A stretch of 64,000 nucleotides of DNA from Dermacentor variabilis (Eukaryota; Arthropoda; Arachnida; Ixodida; Ixodidae), in the NCBI RefSeq assembly GCF_050947875.1, contig NC_134572.1, positions 125,977,605-126,041,604 of the forward strand, in the 5' to 3' direction. Position numbers and translations under genes: made by a program. Below, piece by piece: positions 30,286 through 39,308 of this stretch. The notes beneath the pieces are model-generated. The model ran no database searches and was not told where the DNA came from. It saw only the letters and a program-made list of their open reading frames with translations. Every line of letters starts with the position of its first letter. The stretch's first letter is position 1.

Positions 30286-33200
30286 ATGGATTTGAAGTCG
30301 TTGCGCAAACCGAAATTGTTGGAGCTTGCAAGAGAGTTGGGTCTGGATGTCTCAGACAAACTAAGAAAACCGGAACTGATAACGGCTATTCTTGAGTTAG
30401 AGGCTGAGGATGACGAGCTGTCGGAATGCCTTGAGACTATTGAGGAGAGGTCAAAAAGACAGGAGCGCGAACTTAAAGAGCAGAAAGAAAAAGAAGAGCG
30501 CGAACACGCTTTGGAAATGAAGCGTCTCGAGGTAGAGATGGAACGCGCTCGTAATGGAAGTCAGGCACACGGTGCAGGAGAACGCGTATTGTTCAAAATG
30601 ACGGACCTGATGCGGCCGTTTAAGCTTGGAGAGGACATTGGTTTGTTCCTGGTTAACTTTGAGCGAACGTGCGAGAAGCAGGGGTTCTCTCGGGAAACGT
30701 GGCCACAGCGCTTGCTCACTTTGTTACCCGGCGAGGCGGCCGACGTAGTCGCTCGCTTGGATAGAGAGGAAGCAGAGGATTTCGACAAAGTAAAATCGAG
30801 TCTGCTAAAAAAGTACCGGCTGTCTGCGGAGGCGTTCCGTCGGAAGTTTCGGGAAAATGAGAAAGGCAAAAGTGAGTCATATACAGAGTTTGCGTATAGG
30901 CTTATGTCGAACATGCAGGAGTGGCTCAAAGAAGAGAAAGCGTTTGGTGACCACGATAAAGTTCTGCAGTGCTTCGGGCTAGAACAGTTTTATAGTCGGT
31001 TACCGGAGAACGTGCGATACTGGGTCTTGGATAGGCCAGACGTGAGTACGGTGGCTAGAGCCGCTGAGCTAGCCGAGGAGTTTGTGACGCGTCGAGCTCG
31101 CGGAGCTAAGGACGGTCAAAAGGGTGAATTTGGCTCCAAGTCTGAGAGGCCAAGGTTCACGCCCATGAGATTTAAGGGGGACACGCGTAGTGAGGATGCG
31201 AGTGAAAGCAATCCGACCAAACGTAAAGAGACGGCAGCCGAAGCCGAACGCAGAAAGCGGTTCGAGATGAGGCGAGCGGGCGTTTGTTATACGTGCCAGA
31301 AGCCGGGTCACTTTTCGGCGCAGTGTCCGGAAACAACACCAAAAGTTGTGTTTTTTTCAATAGGCAGCACTGACGAGAACATGAAGCTTCTCGAGCCTTA
31401 CATGCGAGACCTCCTCGTAAACGGGAAAGAGTGCCGAGTGCTTCGCGATTCCGCAGCTACGATGGATGTAGTTCACCCGTCTTACGTAGAACCCCATATG
31501 TTCACGGGCGAGTGCGCATGGATCAAGCAAGCCGTGGAAGCTCATAGCGTGTGTCTGCCGGTAGCAAAAGTGCTTATTGAAGGACCTTTCGGAGCGCTTG
31601 AGACAGAGGCGGCAGTGTCATCTGTGCTGCCACCCCAGTACCCGTACCTATTTTCAAACAGGTCCGATCACCTCCTGCGCGAGAAGGGGCTTTTGTTTGG
31701 TGAAGCTAGTGTTCAGGCCTTAACCAGATCGAAGGTTCGGGAGCTCGCTGCAAAGGCGGTAGTTGCGGGGCCGACGTTATCAAACAACGAAAAAGGGTCA
31801 GAGGCGCAGCAAGCTGATATTCAGAGCACGCCCGAACAGAATAGAATTGAGTCTGTAGCGTTGAAGGCGCCAGATACTGGAGAGGAAAATCCCGACGCGG
31901 GAAAGTTAGAAGAGCTATCTACTGATTTGCTCATCGCGCCTACGTCAGACGGACTTGATAGGTTGCTAAAAGTCAGCCGGACGGCTTTGATAGCCGAGCA
32001 AAAAAAGGATGGCAGCCTGGAAAACGTGCGCTGCAATGTCAAAGAAGGTATCGCCAGGAAAACTGCGCGTTTTGTGGAAAGAGGTGGAGTCCTGTACCGG
32101 AAGTATCTAGACCGCCGAGGAGTGGAGTTCGATCAGCTGGTCGTGCCTCAATGCTATCGTCAGGATCTGTTGCGCTTGTCACATGGGGGTTCGTGGTCCG
32201 GACACCTAGGAGTTAAGAAAACTAAGGACCGTCTCTTGCAAGAGTACTATTGGCCAGGGTGTTTTCGGGACGCAGACCATTTCGTGAGGACAGGTGACAC
32301 TTGTCAGCGGGTGGGCAAACCAGGGGACAAATCGAGGGCGCCGTTGAAATTGGTACCTATCATTACGGAGCCTTTTAGACGGCTCGTTATTGATACAGTG
32401 GGACCTCTGCCGGTAACAGCCACGGGGTACAGACACATTTTGACTGTGATCTGCCCAGCGACAAAGTTCCCTGAAGCAGTGCCGCTTAAAGAACTCAGCT
32501 CAGTTGAGATAGTTAATGCACTACTGTCCATATTTGCGCGAGTTGGTTTTCCTGCAGAAATTCAATCAGATCAGGGCACAGTGTTTACTAGCGCTTTGAC
32601 GACAACTTTTCTCGAAAGGTGTGGGGTAAAGCTGCTACACAGCTCAGTGTACCACCCACAGTCGAATTCCGTTGAGAAGCTCCACTCCGTCATGAAGCGC
32701 GTGTTGAGAGCCTTGTGTTTTGAACATCAAACTGACTGGGAGCTGTGTCTGCCTGGGGTGATGTTTGCTTTAAGGACCGCGCCGCATGCGGCTACGGGGT
32801 TTTCGCCAGCTGAACTGGTGTACGGTCGCTCGCTTCGATCTCCGCTTCGCATGCTTCGAGAATCATGGGAAGGTAGGGGCGACGACCCAGTCGTGGTGGA
32901 GTACGTGCTTAAGCTCCTCGAACGCTTAAGAAGGGCACAGGAGTTGTCAGGTGAAGCAATGACAAAGGCCCAGCAGAGGGCCAAGGTTTATTATGATCGG
33001 ACAGCCAGGGCCCGTCGTTTTGAGGTTGGCGATGAGGTCATGATATTGCGCACATCGCTAAACAACAAACTAGACGTGCAGTGGGAGGGCCCAGCGCGAA
33101 TTGTTCAGAAACTGTCGGACGTTAACTACGTGGTAAGTCTGCCAGGAAAGCGGAAAGCACAGCAAGTTTACCACTGTAATCTGCTCAAACCTTATAGACA

Positions 33201-34710
33201 AAGGGAAGCAGTGGTGTGCATGATGGTAAACGTTCCTGAAGAGCTTCCGGTCGAGCTTCCGGGACTAGGCTCAGTGACGAACAGGGAAGACACCGGTCAA
33301 GTCATTAGTGACCTTATCAGTAAAGCACCGCTGTCGCCTGAGCAGAAAACCGAACTACACCAGCTATTACAAGAGTTTCAAGGTCTGTTCTCTGAGAGGC
33401 CTGGTAGGACTTCTGTACTTACTCATGATATAGAACTTACCTCCACAGAGCCAGTACGATCCAAGGCGTATCGGGTGTCACCCCGCCAGAGCGATATTAT
33501 GGAGGCTGAGGTAAAGAAAATGCTACAGCTCGGTGTTATTGAGGCAGGTGAGAGTGATTATACCTCCCCTTTGATTTTAGTTGAGGTACCGGGCAAGGAA
33601 CCTCGTCCTTGCGTCGACTACCGCAGGCTTAATTCCATCACTAAGGATCAAATTTATCCGATCCCTAACATCGAGGAGCGCCTTGAGAAAGTTAGTAGCG
33701 CTCAGTTTATTTCCACCCTAGATCTTGTCAGGGGTTATTGGCAGGTTCCACTTACAGAAGAGGCTAGTAGGTATGCGGCGTTCATTTCACCAATGGGAAC
33801 ATTCCGTCCTAAAGTGTTGAGTTTTGGTTTGAAGAACGCGCCATACTGTTTTTCAAGTCTCATGGATAAAGTGTTGCGGGGACAGCAAGAATTCGCTTTA
33901 CCGTATCTAGACGACGTAGCGATATTCTCCGCATCCTGGTCTGAGCATATGACACACTTGCGGGCAGTGCTAACCCGCCTGCGCGAAGCAGGCTTGACAG
34001 TAAAGGCTCCTAAGTGCCAGTTAGCACAGGCCGAGGTTGTCTACCTCGGTCACGTGATTGGTCAGGGTCGTCGCCGCCCCTCTGAAATAAAAGTGGCCGC
34101 TGTGCGAGACTTTCCGCAACCGCGCACAAAGACCGATATTCGGTCGTTCTTAGGTGTCGCCGGCTACTATCAGAGGTACATCCCTAGGTACTCTGATATC
34201 GCGGCTCCCCTGACGGATGCTCTAAGAAAGACAGAGCCTCAAACAGTCGTCTGGGACGAGACAAAGGAAAGAGCTTTTAGCGCCCTAAAGAGTGCCCTAA
34301 CAGGCCAGCCTGTGCTACGATCGCCAGACTATACAAAAGGGTTCATTGTTCAGTGCGATGCTAGTGAGCGAGGCATGGGCGTTGTACTGTGCCAACGGGA
34401 AAATGGAGAAGTAGAACACCCCGTCCTGTATGCTAGTCGTAAGCTGACCAGTCGTGAGCAGGCGTATAGCGCCACCGAGAAAGAGTGTGCATGTCTCGTG
34501 TGGGCCGTTCAGAAATTGTCATGCTATCTAGCCGGCTCGAGGTTTATCATTGAGACAGATCACTGCCCTCTCCAATGGCTGCAGACCATCTCTCCCAAAA
34601 ATGGCCGCCTCCTGCGCTGGAGCCTCGCTTTACAACAATATTCCTTTGAGGTGCGTTACAAAAAGGGGAGTCTCAACGGTAACGCCGATGGCTTAAGTCG
34701 AAGCCCCTAA
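30286..34710 (+). CDS. Gag-Pol polyprotein, copy 1 (gag - zinc knuckle - protease - integrase - RT - RNase H)
   Basis: Single 1474-codon frame. Residues 1-40 form a SAP-like helix pair (LLELARELGLDV, KPELITAIL). Residues 50-90 are a charged coiled coil and 100-270 a gag-like helical region. A CCHC knuckle CYTCQKPGHFSAQC lies near 333. A retropepsin-like site RDSAATMD near 388 has DSA instead of the common DTG/DSG. Integrase follows: H633, H640, a mutated C670 (GGT, Gly) and C673 for zinc, then D703, D762, E797, and a GPY/F-like C-terminal module (VQWEGPARIVQKL). RT follows from about 1050, with D1146 (TLDLVRGYW) and YLDD at 1207-1210. RNase H ends the protein: D1358, E1398, D1425, D1468. The enzymes copy the RNA and insert the DNA inside gag particles. 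All other catalytic residues look intact; C670G probably weakens integrase folding. Confidence 0.93.
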   Translation: MDLKSLRKPKLLELARELGLDVSDKLRKPELITAILELEAEDDELSECLETIEERSKRQERELKEQKEKEEREHALEMKRLEVEMERARNGSQAHGAGERVLFKMTDLMRPFKLGEDIGLFLVNFERTCEKQGFSRETWPQRLLTLLPGEAADVVARLDREEAEDFDKVKSSLLKKYRLSAEAFRRKFRENEKGKSESYTEFAYRLMSNMQEWLKEEKAFGDHDKVLQCFGLEQFYSRLPENVRYWVLDRPDVSTVARAAELAEEFVTRRARGAKDGQKGEFGSKSERPRFTPMRFKGDTRSEDASESNPTKRKETAAEAERRKRFEMRRAGVCYTCQKPGHFSAQCPETTPKVVFFSIGSTDENMKLLEPYMRDLLVNGKECRVLRDSAATMDVVHPSYVEPHMFTGECAWIKQAVEAHSVCLPVAKVLIEGPFGALETEAAVSSVLPPQYPYLFSNRSDHLLREKGLLFGEASVQALTRSKVRELAAKAVVAGPTLSNNEKGSEAQQADIQSTPEQNRIESVALKAPDTGEENPDAGKLEELSTDLLIAPTSDGLDRLLKVSRTALIAEQKKDGSLENVRCNVKEGIARKTARFVERGGVLYRKYLDRRGVEFDQLVVPQCYRQDLLRLSHGGSWSGHLGVKKTKDRLLQEYYWPGCFRDADHFVRTGDTCQRVGKPGDKSRAPLKLVPIITEPFRRLVIDTVGPLPVTATGYRHILTVICPATKFPEAVPLKELSSVEIVNALLSIFARVGFPAEIQSDQGTVFTSALTTTFLERCGVKLLHSSVYHPQSNSVEKLHSVMKRVLRALCFEHQTDWELCLPGVMFALRTAPHAATGFSPAELVYGRSLRSPLRMLRESWEGRGDDPVVVEYVLKLLERLRRAQELSGEAMTKAQQRAKVYYDRTARARRFEVGDEVMILRTSLNNKLDVQWEGPARIVQKLSDVNYVVSLPGKRKAQQVYHCNLLKPYRQREAVVCMMVNVPEELPVELPGLGSVTNREDTGQVISDLISKAPLSPEQKTELHQLLQEFQGLFSERPGRTSVLTHDIELTSTEPVRSKAYRVSPRQSDIMEAEVKKMLQLGVIEAGESDYTSPLILVEVPGKEPRPCVDYRRLNSITKDQIYPIPNIEERLEKVSSAQFISTLDLVRGYWQVPLTEEASRYAAFISPMGTFRPKVLSFGLKNAPYCFSSLMDKVLRGQQEFALPYLDDVAIFSASWSEHMTHLRAVLTRLREAGLTVKAPKCQLAQAEVVYLGHVIGQGRRRPSEIKVAAVRDFPQPRTKTDIRSFLGVAGYYQRYIPRYSDIAAPLTDALRKTEPQTVVWDETKERAFSALKSALTGQPVLRSPDYTKGFIVQCDASERGMGVVLCQRENGEVEHPVLYASRKLTSREQAYSATEKECACLVWAVQKLSCYLAGSRFIIETDHCPLQWLQTISPKNGRLLRWSLALQQYSFEVRYKKGSLNGNADGLSRSP

Positions 34711-35196
34711 CGTAGGAATCAGCCTCAAAATTGTTTGTTACTGATGTTTTTCTTCCTGAGGCAGGATTTTTTTTAACATATTGCTTTTGTTTAGTGTTTC
34801 AAAGTGATGATATGCTTTCTAGTGCAATTTTTCAATTTGTGGACGCGTTCTGAGTGATGCTAGACTACTGTAAGGAACTAGGCAGTGGTATAAAAAGGGG
34901 AAAGAGCCTGGCAGGGCTTAGTGAGGGTTGTGCCGTGCTTGCTGACTGAGCGGTTGAGTTTTCAGCGTAGTTCTAACGCTTGCCGGGAACGAGAACAAAA
35001 ATGTGAACTCTCCCGAAGTCACTTTGCAGTGTCCCGTGCGAACCTGAACGAGAGAACGAGGCCTTCTCTGTGCGCTGCGCTCAAGAAACGTCAAGGGACG
35101 CCCGACTTCGGTTATGAGCATCATCGAGCGACATCCCTCCGGACAGCGGATGCAGTCCCCTGTCCATCGGGATCTCCTTTCCCCGGCGGGGCGGTC
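34711..35196 (+). other. 3' untranslated block of copy 1 with an internal TATA-like unit
   Basis: No protein is supported. A TATAAAAAGGGGAAAGAG motif at 34891-34908 looks like a core promoter or a displaced polypurine tract. It is followed by about 285 bases resembling R-U5-type sequence. The 3' LTR begins after GGCGGGGCGGTC, a poor polypurine tract. The block is conserved in copy 2 (60593-61074), so it belongs to the family. Confidence 0.55.
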
Positions 35197-35977
35197 TGTT
35201 GCGTTTCGCCTGCGACACGTGGTTTTGCCGGCGCGACGGCGGCGGGGCGGCGGACATTTTGGCCCGATCGTCGTCACCGCAACACTCATCGCCAGGTGTT
35301 TCCAGGCGCGTCTGCGGCGATGCGACCGCCTAGGGATTTCGTTCCAGTCATTGTGCCCGAAACAGGCGAGGCCAAAGCAGGGATCTCCTTCCAGTTATTG
35401 GGCCCGAAACAGGCGATGCCAAAGCAGGGATCTCGTTCCAGTCATTGTGCCCGAAACAGGCGATGCCAAAGCAGGGACCATCTTCTCGTTACAGTCATTG
35501 TGTCCGACCGGCAGCGCCACGACAGTGTGCTGCGCAGCGCCACGACCAGGTGCTACGAGATCGTGCGCAGCGCCACGACATGGTGCTACGGCATCGCTAC
35601 GACAGTGTGCGTCACCATTAGCCCATTGTACATTCACGTGCTCGTCTTTTGAGGGGTTCCTTCTTGCCCTCAACTGCGAGAGTATAAAAACAGCTGCCCC
35701 CGGACGCCAGAGGAGGGCTCCGATTTCTTCCGTTGAGTGAAGTGCTCTCCCGTCTCTCTACTTCGGTCAAACCTGACCGCCAACTCTTTGCGATGTTAAA
35801 ATAAACAAGTTGTTTCGTTGTTACCTGTCGACTCATGCTTTGCCGGGACCTTCGGATGCTTGCAGTTGTACCCCAGGCCGCCAGGCCAACGCTACCCTTG
35901 GGGCTTGCGACCCAGGTACAACCACGGGCGTCAGCGCCGAGTTCCCAACAGATCGTACCAGCAGTCGGATCCAAACA
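35197..35977 (+). repeat. 3' LTR of copy 1
   Basis: Matches the 5' LTR with no difference seen, including the 47-bp array (35335-35475), TATAAAAA (35683-35690) and AATAAA (35800-35805). Ends CCAAACA, followed by the TCGG target duplication. Confidence 0.93.
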
Positions 35978-35981
35978 TCGG

Positions 35982-36779
35982 TGATCTAGCAGCTAACTTC
36001 ATAATGGCGGCGCTACCATAATCGCATCTCGGACGTTGCCTTGATTGCGCTATCGTTAGCTTAATTGCATTTGCCTGACTAAGCCTGACGGCTTAATACA
36101 CACGACTGGGGAGCGATAAATTTTCATTCTTCGGGACACAAAATCCCCTCACCAGTCCAGAGCACTCATTTTGAGAAGCCTCTTGGTGGCTAATGACCTT
36201 CTGCTTTTGCGCAATAAGGCGGCTTGTAACCAAGCCGCAGTAAAAGTGAGAACTTCATTTAAAAAGATTGAAGGAAGCGCAGAAAAGCTATGGTAAAAAG
36301 CTATTGCCGTTCTGATATGGTGATATATCACATACGTGCAAAGTTGTAGGAAATAGAAACAACGTGCTGGGGAATGGCGCGTCGAAAGAACTTGCTTTTT
36401 GGGCTAGTTACATAAGGTACTCTTCTATATTTGGGTATGAGTTTCAGCTTTTTTACAAGAAGCTGTTAAGGCGACTAAAACGCTGAAAAACGTTACGTAC
36501 TAGTTTTCACAGTTTATTAAAATCAAGCTGCATGGGTAACTCGCGAAGCTTATATTTTGAGGATATGGGGAGGATGATAGTTGCCATTTGACAAATAAAC
36601 AAATTTTGAAGTGCATCTATCAATTAGGGCCAAATAAAAAGTACTAAACCCTCTCTTTCTGCCCATTTAGAGGCGTTATATAATACCCTCACAAAGCTTC
36701 CCTGCTTTAGGCCAGAGATTTCCCATTTACAGCAAATGGGGGCTTCTGTATGCATGGCTTGCTGAAAGTTTGAAGTGTA
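35982..36779. other. Unassigned non-coding DNA
   Basis: AT-rich, with no gene seen. Confidence 0.4.
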
Positions 36780-37155
36780 TAAGTTATAACTACAAAAAAC
36801 GCCGACGAGTTAAACGTGAGCGAAAATGGGCGAACTACAACGGAAAATTTGCGTGCGTAGTTAAATGCATGTGGAATAAACATAGCTCTTGCGAAAAGAT
36901 TATTCAGGAAGTGTTGAAAATTGTCCTGCGGCCGTTATCACCTATATGTTCATGCAATACCTCTAGTAAACTCTGAATTACAGAAAGTGTATGTTTAGCC
37001 AAAATGGGGGGGGGGGGGGGGGATGTATGCATGTTAAGATCATTGTGTAGCGAGATTTTAACATGTGTGGCTTGCTTAGGAGCATTAGGAATATTTAATA
37101 AATATTCGTATTTTGCGTAATTTCAGGCATTATACGTGCTTCGTCCGGTGTTCCA
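36780..37155 (+). repeat. Diverged repeat unit A
   Basis: Aligns by eye with 37890-38240. Shared landmarks in the same order are GCGAAAATGGGC, GCCGTTATC, a TTACA-AAAGT block before GTTTAG/ATTTAG, GTGTAGCGA/GCGTAGCGA with TTAGCG/TTAACATG, and ATTACGTGC/ATTATACGTGC. The units are about 1.1 kb apart, which suggests an old tandem duplication or two insertions of one element. A G-run of about 16 lies at 37007-37022. Confidence 0.45.
37007..37022. repeat. Homopolymer G run
   Basis: About 16 guanines; the exact length may be unreliable. Confidence 0.9.
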
Positions 37156-37181
37156 GGTGAGCTAAACAAGGCGCCTTCTTT

Positions 37182-37199
37182 CATCATCATCATCATCAG

Positions 37200-37260
<61 letters not shown>

Positions 37261-37350
37261 ATCATCCTAATCATCATCCTAATCATCATCCTCATCAGCC
37301 TGGTTACGCCCACTGCAGGGCAAAGGCCACTCCTATACTTTTCCAAGTAC
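37182..37350 (-). mobile_element. RTE 3' stub with expanded (ATC)n tail
   Basis: The minus strand carries only the last 70 or so bases of the RTE 3' end, ending in CCCTGCAGTGGGCGTAACC. These correspond to the final codons and tail seen at 47500-47576. An interrupted ATC/TGA microsatellite of about 95 bases (37182-37297) follows as its tail. It is a severely 5'-truncated insertion. Confidence 0.8.
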
Positions 37351-37889
37351 GCCGGTCATCATCTTTATGTTTGGTAAAAGCTAAGGCTGCCTGGTTGGTA
37401 ATGTGGAGGAAGTGATCAAAGTGGGTGGGTTAATTGTGGTCTTTGCAATGGATTACATATCGATGGGATCCTGAGTAATATGAGCGTTTTACCAGAGCCA
37501 CAAAATTTATCCCACTGCCCCGGCATGACTACGAATGTAACCATTATCAAATTTCGCCAACATAAGCCGAACGTCAAGATAAATTTGTGTCCGAAGTTAT
37601 ACACGTGTACAATATACAGCGAGTGGAAAAGAAAATTCTTTTAAAAAGCTTGAAAAGCGTAATATGCTCATATTCTGCTGGAAGAAATTCCAGTGGTGTG
37701 AGAGAACTCTACATTGAATAAATTTTTTCTCTCGCAAAAGAAAAGAAAAAGGGGACACGTAGTGAGTTATATGTAGGCTAAAGTCTATTTGGGTTTATTG
37801 CGTCTTCTGCAACAAATTTCGTATTCAAACGCTCGATAGCGTATGTGAGTGAGTTTTACTGGTGGTGTAAAATTTAGCACGCCGCCCTG
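37351..37889. other. Unassigned AT-rich DNA
   Basis: No gene or family recognised. It may be the remainder of repeat unit A. Confidence 0.35.
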
Positions 37890-38240
37890 GCATTCCTACA
37901 TATGCCGACAAAATCAAACTTAGCGAAAATGGGCGGGCCACTATGGGAAATTAATGTGGAGGTTAAATAAGTGCTCATAAAATGCAGCTATTGCAAAAAA
38001 AAAAAACATGTAAAAGTAAGTGATCGAAAATGTCACGCTGCCGTTATCGATTACGTTTATTAATGTACCGAGAGAACTCCAGGTTACAAAAAGTTCATAT
38101 TTAGTATAAATGGATGGCGAGTTGAGTCCAATGCGTAGCGAAATGTTAGCGTTTCTGGCTTATTAGAAGCGTTGCTAATAATTATTAAACCCCAGCGTCT
38201 TTCGTTATTTTTGTGCGTCATATTACGTGCACCAAGTGTC
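37890..38240 (+). repeat. Diverged repeat unit B
   Basis: Partner of 36780-37155. Divergence is substantial, so the relation rests on the order of short shared blocks rather than long identity. Confidence 0.45.
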
Positions 38241-38489
38241 CCTATGGAAAAAAAAAAGCAAAGCACCTTATTTATATTTGTAGAAAGTAAAGGACCGGTA
38301 AGGGTTGTTGTGTAACCGAAGTTAAAAATGAGCGGTTAAATGCGACTTTTGCAACAAGCTACGTATGCAAGTTCTCCAGAGCGTTTTGACACTGTGGCCT
38401 ATGTCCGTGACGCTGTGGCTGCGCCACACTTGTCTTCCTATATTACAATTTTATACACTCGCACATTCACTACTCGTTAATATGTTGGG

Positions 38490-39308
38490 GAGATAGATAA
38501 AATACTCACCTCAGTTCACTTCAATCTTTACAAAACCAAACAATTAGAATAGTCACCCCTAGCCCCTATAATACTAGCGCTCTCCCATTGCTACACTCTA
38601 ACAACATTCTCTCTGTCAACGAAACTGTGTTGTATAATTTGGGTATATTTATTTTTAAGTTATTGAATAATCAAGTTCCTGCATGTATAATTCCTAAAAC
38701 ATGCCTGATAAACGCTAATGTCACTAGATTTGTTTAAACCATAATGTTTACCTCAGGTGCGCACCAACTATGGCAAAAAGTCAGTTCATTTTCCAGCTTT
38801 TTCATTTTGGAATTCCATACCATTTTGCGTCATGACATCACATTCAACGTCCATACTAAAAAAAAAAACATCCGAAGAATTTCCTTCTAACAGAAAATAT
38901 TTACCATCAACTTTCTTTCTTTTTGTACCCCTATTATTGCAAATATTCCGCTGTTCTGGAACCTTTCTTCTTTATGGATGGTCATGTATTTTTTTTGAAG
39001 TTTTTTTGTTTGTAATGTTGCACGTTTGGGTGAAATTTATTGCATTATTTTTTTGTCTGTCCGTTACTGTCAAATTAGTTTACAACATTTAGTTTTACTG
39101 CACTTGCTCCTTGTATTCTCCATTACATACGTTCTTCCATGCTTCCTTGTATATGGTTTTAATATGGTGCTCCTCGTTGCTTTAGACAAAGCATATCTAT
39201 AGATAACAGGAGGTGCCGATACAGTCATCCACTATATGGGACCTCTTTCTGCATATTATTGTTCTTTATAACCTATAATCTATTATGAATAAATTGATTT
39301 CAATTTCA
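38490..39308 (+). mobile_element. 3' end of a CR1/L2-like LINE
   Basis: After degenerate RT thumb-type sequence (about 38520-38740), the frame at 38757-39092 starts with MRTNYGKKSVHF and FWNSIPFCV. These match the conserved C-terminal R-T-N-Y-G-K-x-S / W-N-x-L-P block of CR1/L2/Daphne-group LINE proteins. The 3' region ends with TGAATAAATTGATTTCAATTTCA, which doubles as a polyadenylation signal and LINE tail. The 5' part is absent and stops interrupt the frame. Confidence 0.65.

Larger units (their letters stand above)
29150..35977 (+). mobile_element. LTR retrotransposon copy 1: Ty3/gypsy-type enzymes in Ty1/copia order (Gmr1-like), 6.8 kb
   Basis: Two identical-looking 781-bp LTRs (29150-29930, 35197-35977) start TGTTGCG, end CCAAACA and are flanked by a 4-bp target duplication TCGG (29146-29149, 35978-35981). 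The 5.3-kb interior has a 355-bp leader, one 1474-codon gag-pol frame (30286-34710) and a 486-bp 3' untranslated block. Integrase lies before reverse transcriptase, unlike ordinary Ty3/gypsy elements. Open frame, exact duplication and matching LTRs indicate recent insertion. One likely damaging change was noticed: loss of a zinc-binding cysteine in integrase. Copy 2 lies 19 kb downstream in the same orientation. Confidence 0.93.

Noticed and set aside
30286..34710. Ty1/copia element, judged by domain order
   Set aside because: RT, RNase H and integrase motifs (YLDD context, GPY/F-like module, H-x6-H...C-x2-C) are of Ty3/gypsy type; only the order is copia-like.
30286..34710. Integrase-before-RT order as an artefact of two adjacent elements
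   Set aside because: One continuous reading frame spans both domains, a second copy 26 kb away has the same junction, and each is enclosed by its own LTR pair and target duplication.
34921..35652. 243-codon frame as an envelope-like gene
   Set aside because: It runs into the 3' LTR, has no signal peptide or membrane segment, overlaps other frames and is not preserved as the same long frame in copy 2.
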